This document shows, piece by piece, positions 6,454 to 10,781 of a DNA stretch of 10,781 bases. Source of the DNA: W11650 sp963545585 (GTDB lineage Bacteria > Bacillota > Clostridia > Lachnospirales > Vallitaleaceae); contig CAUUKX010000072.1 in assembly GCA_963545585.1 (NCBI GenBank), positions 1 through 10,781 of the forward strand. Direction: 5' to 3'. The notes below the pieces were generated by a model. The model saw nothing but the letters and a program-made list of their open reading frames with translations, ran no database searches and was not told where the DNA came from. The position numbers were made by a program, and so were the translations under genes. Within the stretch, counting starts at the first letter, position 1, and each line of letters begins with the position of its first letter.

Positions 6454-6579
6454 GTGAAAAAGAACGTTGCAGAGATGGCACGAAAAACTGCGGTTTTCAT
6501 CCGCCGGGAAGGACAACTGGCAGCAGTGGGGAATACTGGCGGGATTGACAGCTTTTGGGAAAAAGAGTATAGTAATTAA
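6454..6579 (+). CDS. Possible 41-residue small ORF overlapping the exporter promoter
   Basis: An open frame begins with GTG at 6454, preceded by AAAGGGTGGT (6441-6450), an imperfect ribosome binding site about 4 nt away, and ends with TAA at 6577-6579. The peptide starts MKKNVAEMARKTAVF and ends FWEKEYSN. I recognise no family. An internal ATG at 6475 would give 34 residues. The frame runs straight across the -35 and -10 boxes at 6545-6573 and stops next to the expected start of transcription, so it would need its own upstream transcript. It may simply be a chance frame or a relic. Confidence 0.2.
   Translation: MKKNVAEMARKTAVFIRREGQLAAVGNTGGIDSFWEKEYSN
6545..6573 (+). promoter_or_regulatory. 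Sigma-A type promoter of the exporter operon
   Basis: A perfect -35 TTGACA (6545-6550), a 17-nt spacer and -10 TATAGT (6568-6573, 5 of 6) make a near-consensus vegetative promoter. Transcription should start near 6580, giving a 5' leader of about 50 nt that contains the dyad at 6601-6617 and the ribosome binding site of the first exporter gene. Confidence 0.87.
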
Positions 6580-6600
6580 AAGTTTAAAAATAGCGGCAGA

Positions 6601-6617
6601 TTGCTAAGTCGTAGCAA
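6601..6617 (+). promoter_or_regulatory. Perfect 17-nt dyad beside the exporter ribosome binding site
   Basis: TTGCTA-AGTCG-TAGCAA is a perfect 6-bp inverted repeat with a 5-nt centre. It sits in the predicted 5' leader about 20 nt after the expected start of transcription and directly before AAAGGA (6619-6624). The TTG...CAA symmetry resembles operators of MarR-type repressors, which often control multidrug exporters. As RNA it would be a short hairpin that could also affect ribosome access. No regulator gene is in the window. Confidence 0.5.
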
Positions 6618-6631
6618 GAAAGGAAAATGCG

Positions 6632-8335
6632 GTGAAAATGCTTTGGACTTATATCAAACCCAAAATAAAAATGATAGGCCTTGGCTTTGGCATTAAGTTT
6701 ATTGGCACAGTGATTGAGCTTTTACTGCCGTGGATTTTGGCGGTCATTTTAAATAGCTACGCACCAGCTGGAGACTGGGATATGGCTCGGCGGCTGGGCT
6801 TTTTAATGCTGCTTTGTTCGGCGCTTGCACTGGCAGCCAATGTGACCGCTAACTGGCTGGCGACAAAAACTGCCAGAGATATTATTTACCGGCTGCGGCA
6901 GGATCTTTTCAGCAAGGTATTAAAGCTGTCTTGCCAGCAGGCGGATGAACTGACCGAGCCGTCTTTGATTTCCCGCATAACCAGTGATACTTATCATGTT
7001 TACCGGATGCTTGACCGGATGCAGCGCATGGGCGTTAGAGCGCCGATTATGCTGTTTGGCGGCGTGGCGATTACAATGGTGATTGAGCCAGTTTTGACCC
7101 TGATACTTTTGGCTATTTTGCCGCTTTTAGCGATTGTGGTTTGGCAGGTGTCCCGGCGAGGAACGAGGCGTTATGAAAAAACCCAAGAGGCGCTGGACAG
7201 CTTGATTCGGCGGGCACAGGAGAGTATGGCCGGAATTCGGGTAATTAAGGCGCTGTCTAAGGATGAATATGAAAAAAGCTGTTTTGACAAAATCAATAAG
7301 GAGGTCGTTCAAACCGAAAAACAGGCAACACTGCTGATGAATATTACCGGTCCGGTTATGAACTTTTTGTTAAATGCAGGACTGACGTTAGTGGTCGTGG
7401 TTGGTGCTTTTCGGGTGAACCGGGGATTGACCCAAACCGGAACGATAATTGCTTTTTTAAGCTACTTTACGTTGATTTTAATTGCACTGATGGCAGTCTC
7501 CCGGCTGTTTACCATGTATTCCAAGGGAGCGGCCAGTGCCCGGCGGATTGCTGAGGTGTTAGCGGCTGAGGAAATTCCGGTGCAGGCGGCTGATGACCGG
7601 TCAGGGGAAAGCGGGCAGATTGCGTTTGAAGCGGTTAGCTTTTCGTATGATAAGGTTCAGAATAATTTAACGAAGATTAGCTTTGTCATAGAGCCGGGGC
7701 AGACGCTGGGGATTATCGGGCCGACTGGGAGCGGGAAAAGTACATTGCTCCGGCTTCTTTTGCGCTTTTACGTGCCCGACAGTGGTTGTATTCGGCTGGA
7801 TGGCCGGGATATTCAGGCGATGCCGGCGCAGGAATTATATGCCCGGTTCGGCACGGTGCTGCAAAATGATTTTTTGTATGCTGCGGCGATGAAAGATAAT
7901 ATCGGTTTAGGTCGGCAGCTGAAAGAAGAAGAGTTGCAGTTGGCGCTGCGGACAGCACAGGCGGATTTTATCCGGGAAAAAGAAGGCGGTCTGGCCTATG
8001 AAATTGCGGCCAGAGGCCATGATATCAGCGGCGGGCAAAAGCAAAGACTTCTGCTGGCACGGGCACTGGCGGCGAAACCGCCGATTTTGCTGCTGGATGA
8101 CAGTTCCTCAGCACTTGATTTTAAGACCGATGCCTGCCTGCGTTCGGCTCTGGCGGAGCATTTTGCGGCGGCGACCAAGATTATTGTGGCGCAGAGGATT
8201 AGTTCGATTAAGCATGCTGATCAAATCTTAGTTTTGCAAGATGGCGGGATAATCGGCCAAGGCAGCCACAGTCAGTTGATGAAAAGCTGTGCTTATTATC
8301 GAGAAGCGGCGGCGATTCAAATGGGGGAAGAGTAA
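6632..8335 (+). CDS. Heterodimeric ABC exporter, degenerate-site half (BmrC/TM287-like)
   Basis: This is a half-size exporter (567 aa) with an N-terminal transmembrane domain (hydrophobic segments between about 13 and 300) and a C-terminal ATPase domain. Seen: Walker A GPTGSGKST (363-371), a good signature ISGGQKQR (465-472), a Walker B in which the catalytic Glu is Asp (D489-D490 in LLLDDSSSALD), and a Gln (Q521, AQRISS) in place of the switch His. This combination marks the subunit contributing the degenerate site in BmrC/BmrD- and TM287/288-type transporters. It should pair with the next gene product and export drugs, peptides or lipids; the substrate is not readable. The start is GTG 6632, with AAAGGA 8 nt upstream. 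ATG 6638 is less well spaced. The gene has its own strong promoter and abuts the next gene (TAA then ATG). Confidence 0.92.
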   Translation: MKMLWTYIKPKIKMIGLGFGIKFIGTVIELLLPWILAVILNSYAPAGDWDMARRLGFLMLLCSALALAANVTANWLATKTARDIIYRLRQDLFSKVLKLSCQQADELTEPSLISRITSDTYHVYRMLDRMQRMGVRAPIMLFGGVAITMVIEPVLTLILLAILPLLAIVVWQVSRRGTRRYEKTQEALDSLIRRAQESMAGIRVIKALSKDEYEKSCFDKINKEVVQTEKQATLLMNITGPVMNFLLNAGLTLVVVVGAFRVNRGLTQTGTIIAFLSYFTLILIALMAVSRLFTMYSKGAASARRIAEVLAAEEIPVQAADDRSGESGQIAFEAVSFSYDKVQNNLTKISFVIEPGQTLGIIGPTGSGKSTLLRLLLRFYVPDSGCIRLDGRDIQAMPAQELYARFGTVLQNDFLYAAAMKDNIGLGRQLKEEELQLALRTAQADFIREKEGGLAYEIAARGHDISGGQKQRLLLARALAAKPPILLLDDSSSALDFKTDACLRSALAEHFAAATKIIVAQRISSIKHADQILVLQDGGIIGQGSHSQLMKSCAYYREAAAIQMGEE

Positions 8336-10129
8336 ATGAAGAGAGAAGGGACTTCTTTTGAAAAACCCAGTCAGGCGAAAAGTATGATTTTAAAACGGTT
8401 GTGGCATTATTTGGCACAGTATAGGTGGCTTCTGGCGCTGGCTATCGGGCTGACGGTGGCCAGCAATCTTTTGGCTCTTTTGGGGCCGAAGCTATCTGGG
8501 CACGCGATTGACGCAATTGGTACGGTCAGCGGCAGGGTTAATTTTCTGCGGGTATTTTATTATGCCGGCTGGATGCTGCTGTTTTATTTGGCGGCAGCGG
8601 TGCTGAACTATATTTTAGCGGCGCTGATGGTTCATATCAGTCGGAATATCGTGTATCAAATGCGTAAAGATGTGTTTGAACATTTACTGCGGCTGCCGGT
8701 TAGTTTTTATGACCGGCATTTGGCAGGTGATATTTTAAGTACGATGTCCTATGATATTGATGTGATTAATACGTCGCTGTCCGCTGATTTTGTGCAGATT
8801 GTGGCCAGTATGGTAACGGTGGCTGGCTCGCTGGTGATGATGCTGACGATTTCGCCACAGTTGGTGCTGGTGTTTACGATCACGATTCCGATGTCCTTTA
8901 TTTATACGAATTACCGTTCTCGCCGGGTTCGCCCCAAATATCGGCGACGTTCGCAAAAATTAGGTGATATGAATGGTTTTGTCGAAGAAATCGTAACCGG
9001 CACCAAGACGATTAAAGCTTATCACCGGGAGGATTATTTTATTGCGGAGTTTGAGAAATTAAATCAACAGGCCTGCGTCGCTAATTATGAAGCAGAAAGT
9101 TATTCCAGTTCAACCGGGCCGTCAGTCACTTTTATCAATAATATTTCCCTAGCGCTGATTAGTATGTTTGGAGCAATGCTGTATATGAGTGGCAGCATTT
9201 CTTTGGGCAGTGTGTCGTCCTTTGTTCTTTATTCCCGTAAGTTTTCCGGGCCGATTAACGAGTTGGCCAATATCATCGCTGATTTGCAGTCCGCTTTGGC
9301 GGCAGCCGAGCGGCTGTTCCGTCTATTAGATGAGCCACCGGAAACGCCGGACAGGGCAGATGCCGAGGAACTAGTAGTAACGGCTGGTGAGATTCAGCTG
9401 CAAAAAGTGGATTTTGGGTATGACAGTCAGCCGGTGTTGAAACAGGTTGACTTAACTGCTGGGGCGGGGCAGACGATTGCCATTGTCGGCCAGACCGGTT
9501 CCGGGAAAACAACGATTATCAATTTATTGATGCGCTTTTATGATGTGAATTCAGGTAGTATTACGATTGACGGCAAGGAGCTGTGCCGGATTTCCCGGCG
9601 CAGCCTGCGTAGGGCTTTTTCTATGGTCTTGCAGGACACTTGGCTGTTTTCTGGGACGGTTTATGAAAACTTAGCTTACGGCCGGGAAGATGCCAGTTTG
9701 GAAGAAGTCAAGGCAGCGGCTAAAGCGGCGAAGATTGACAATTTTATTGAATCCCTGCCGCAGGGCTATGATACGGTGTTAAAAGACGGCGGCAGCAGTA
9801 TTTCCAAGGGGCAGAAGCAGCTTTTGACCATTGCCCGGGCGATGCTTTTGGATGCGCCGATGCTGATATTGGATGAAGCAACTTCTAATGTCGATACGCA
9901 GACGGAAAGGCAGATTCAGGAAGCGATGCTGAATTTAATGCGTTCCCGCACCTGTATTGTCATTGCGCATCGGCTGTCGACCATTAAAAATGCCGATCGA
10001 ATCATTGTGCTGCATCATGGAGAGGTGGCAGAAAGCGGCACGCATCAGGAATTGATGGATAGGTGCGGCTATTACCGGGAAATGTATCAGGCGCAGTTTG
10101 AAAGCAATGAAAGTGGGCAGCAGGGATAG
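8336..10129 (+). CDS. Heterodimeric ABC exporter, consensus-site half (BmrD/TM288-like)
   Basis: This is the partner half-transporter (597 aa), slightly longer at the N-terminus than the preceding one. It has a six-helix type membrane domain within roughly residues 30-310, including the LPVSFYDRHLAGDILSTMSYDID coupling region. The ATPase domain has Walker A GQTGSGKTT (385-393), an altered signature ISKGQKQ (489-495), a canonical Walker B with catalytic Glu (D513-E514 in LILDEATSNVD) and the switch His (H545 in AHRLSTIK). Its altered signature faces the partner's degenerate Walker B, while its intact Glu and His face the partner's intact signature. The heterodimer thus has one dead and one active ATP site. 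ATG 8336 follows the previous stop directly, with GGGGGAAG (8323-8330) as ribosome binding site. No terminator is seen before the converging gene 7 nt away. Confidence 0.93.
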   Translation: MKREGTSFEKPSQAKSMILKRLWHYLAQYRWLLALAIGLTVASNLLALLGPKLSGHAIDAIGTVSGRVNFLRVFYYAGWMLLFYLAAAVLNYILAALMVHISRNIVYQMRKDVFEHLLRLPVSFYDRHLAGDILSTMSYDIDVINTSLSADFVQIVASMVTVAGSLVMMLTISPQLVLVFTITIPMSFIYTNYRSRRVRPKYRRRSQKLGDMNGFVEEIVTGTKTIKAYHREDYFIAEFEKLNQQACVANYEAESYSSSTGPSVTFINNISLALISMFGAMLYMSGSISLGSVSSFVLYSRKFSGPINELANIIADLQSALAAAERLFRLLDEPPETPDRADAEELVVTAGEIQLQKVDFGYDSQPVLKQVDLTAGAGQTIAIVGQTGSGKTTIINLLMRFYDVNSGSITIDGKELCRISRRSLRRAFSMVLQDTWLFSGTVYENLAYGREDASLEEVKAAAKAAKIDNFIESLPQGYDTVLKDGGSSISKGQKQLLTIARAMLLDAPMLILDEATSNVDTQTERQIQEAMLNLMRSRTCIVIAHRLSTIKNADRIIVLHHGEVAESGTHQELMDRCGYYREMYQAQFESNESGQQG

Positions 10130-10136
10130 GGGTTTA

Positions 10137-10781
10137 TCATATTTTTAGTATATCCTCATAGGAAACAAGCGTCACATTTCCCATTTTTGCAGCTTGGGCG
10201 ATACAGACCGTGGTAAAGCCGGTTTTAGCAAAGAGATAAAAATACGGTTTCTGGCAGCGAAATAAAGTACTGCGCTGGGTAAGAGCTTCCAGCACACCGA
10301 GGTCAATTTTTTCATTTGTCCATTTACATTCTCCGAACAAAGCGGAATCTTTATCTGCTCCCATAATATCAATTTCTTCCTGTGATTTCGTTTTAGGGTT
10401 TGTTCCCCACCAGCGGCCAAGACTGTTAAAGTTTACAGCACATTTGCCAGCTAAGAGCAGTTTCCATAGATATTGTTTGCAGATATCCTCAAAGATGCCT
10501 CCCATATAAGAGGAGAGAGCCGGGGAGATACGTTTGTAGGCAAGGTCTGCGGCTCCACGGGAAATAATGGAAGTATTTTCCGGTACAAAGCGATACCAAA
10601 ATCGAAACATATTATCCTCAATAGAGTAAATTGTCTTGCGGCTGGATTTTTCGCCGTAAGGCGCTTCTTTTTTTATAATCCCAAGTGTAATAAGATTCTT
10701 AATGTAGATAGCACAGACGCTGGTATTTTCATTGATTTTACCGGAAATTTCATTCATTTTGGAGGAGCCGGCAGCAATAGC
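10137..10781 (-). CDS. AAA ATPase / DUF234 protein, C-terminal part (5' end outside window)
   Basis: Only the last 214 codons are present. The frame stays open to the window edge (codons before the internal Met at 10757 read AIAAGSSK), so the true start lies beyond 10781. Seen: a winged-helix-like segment (KMNEISGKINENTSVCAIY, then NLITLGIIKKE), the conserved NMFRFWYRFVPEN block, and then the DUF234 domain with a PD-(D/E)XK-like pattern: EEIDIMGAD (Asp codon 10368-10370) and, 13 residues later, GECKW (ECK at 10323-10331). These features are typical of the archaeal-type ATPase family (ATPase domain plus DUF234). The ATPase part with Walker motifs is not in this window. Proteins of this family are often accessory, patchily distributed and of unknown role. 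The stop TGA lies 7 nt from the exporter stop on the other strand. Confidence 0.85.
   Translation of the reverse strand, partial: AIAAGSSKMNEISGKINENTSVCAIYIKNLITLGIIKKEAPYGEKSSRKTIYSIEDNMFRFWYRFVPENTSIISRGAADLAYKRISPALSSYMGGIFEDICKQYLWKLLLAGKCAVNFNSLGRWWGTNPKTKSQEEIDIMGADKDSALFGECKWTNEKIDLGVLEALTQRSTLFRCQKPYFYLFAKTGFTTVCIAQAAKMGNVTLVSYEDILKI

Larger units (their letters stand above)
6311..6631. other. Divergent intergenic region, no confirmed gene
   Basis: This stretch of about 320 nt separates the minus-strand DUF4282 gene from the plus-strand exporter genes. It holds the DUF4282 ribosome binding site, a weak minus-strand promoter candidate, a possible 41-codon reading frame at 6454-6579, a near-consensus plus-strand promoter at 6545-6573, and a perfect dyad at 6601-6617. 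A short inverted repeat CAGTA/TACTG (6376-6391) is also present. No RNA gene was recognised. Confidence 0.7.

Noticed and set aside
10757..10757. Methionine at 10757 as the start of the DUF234 protein
   Set aside because: The frame is open to the window edge and reads AIAAGSSK before it, matching the winged-helix region of the family, so this Met is internal.

Overview
The window looks like chromosomal DNA of a low-to-mid GC Gram-positive bacterium, most likely a Clostridia-type member of the Bacillota. The signs are strong AGGAGG-type ribosome binding sites, a lipoprotein solute-binding protein with a classic lipobox, a BMP/Nup-type nucleoside ABC transporter, a DUF4282 protein, a BmrCD/TM287-288-type heterodimeric exporter, and a TTGACA-17-TATAGT promoter. 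I cannot name the genus. No rRNA, tRNA, CRISPR array, phage gene or transposase is visible.

Layout. (1) Positions 49-5443, plus strand: a tightly packed import operon with a solute-binding lipoprotein, an intercistronic hairpin, a double-ATPase subunit, two overlapping permeases and a class II (FucA-like) sugar-phosphate aldolase. The likely logic is uptake of a nucleoside or related ribose compound, followed by aldol cleavage of a derived sugar phosphate. Kinase, phosphorylase and isomerase steps would have to be encoded elsewhere. (2) Positions 5444-5719: a 3' region holding a roughly 140-nt multi-stem element and then a very strong terminator hairpin that can serve both converging transcripts. 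(3) Positions 5720-6310, minus strand: a small DUF4282 membrane protein with a long Pro/Gln/Gly-rich tail. (4) Positions 6311-6631: a divergent intergenic region with a near-consensus plus-strand promoter and a perfect 17-nt dyad beside the next ribosome binding site. (5) Positions 6632-10129, plus strand: two abutting half-transporter genes. Their complementary degenerate and consensus ATPase motifs show that they form one heterodimeric ABC exporter. (6) Positions 10137-10781, minus strand: the C-terminal part of an AAA ATPase/DUF234 protein with a PD-(D/E)XK-like motif. It is cut by the window edge and ends only 7 nt from the exporter stop.

No clearly new multi-gene system is visible. The least explained parts are the structured element at 5455-5595, the alternative hairpins at 1173-1230, the dyad at 6601-6617, and the coupling of an aldolase to a divergent BMP-type transporter.
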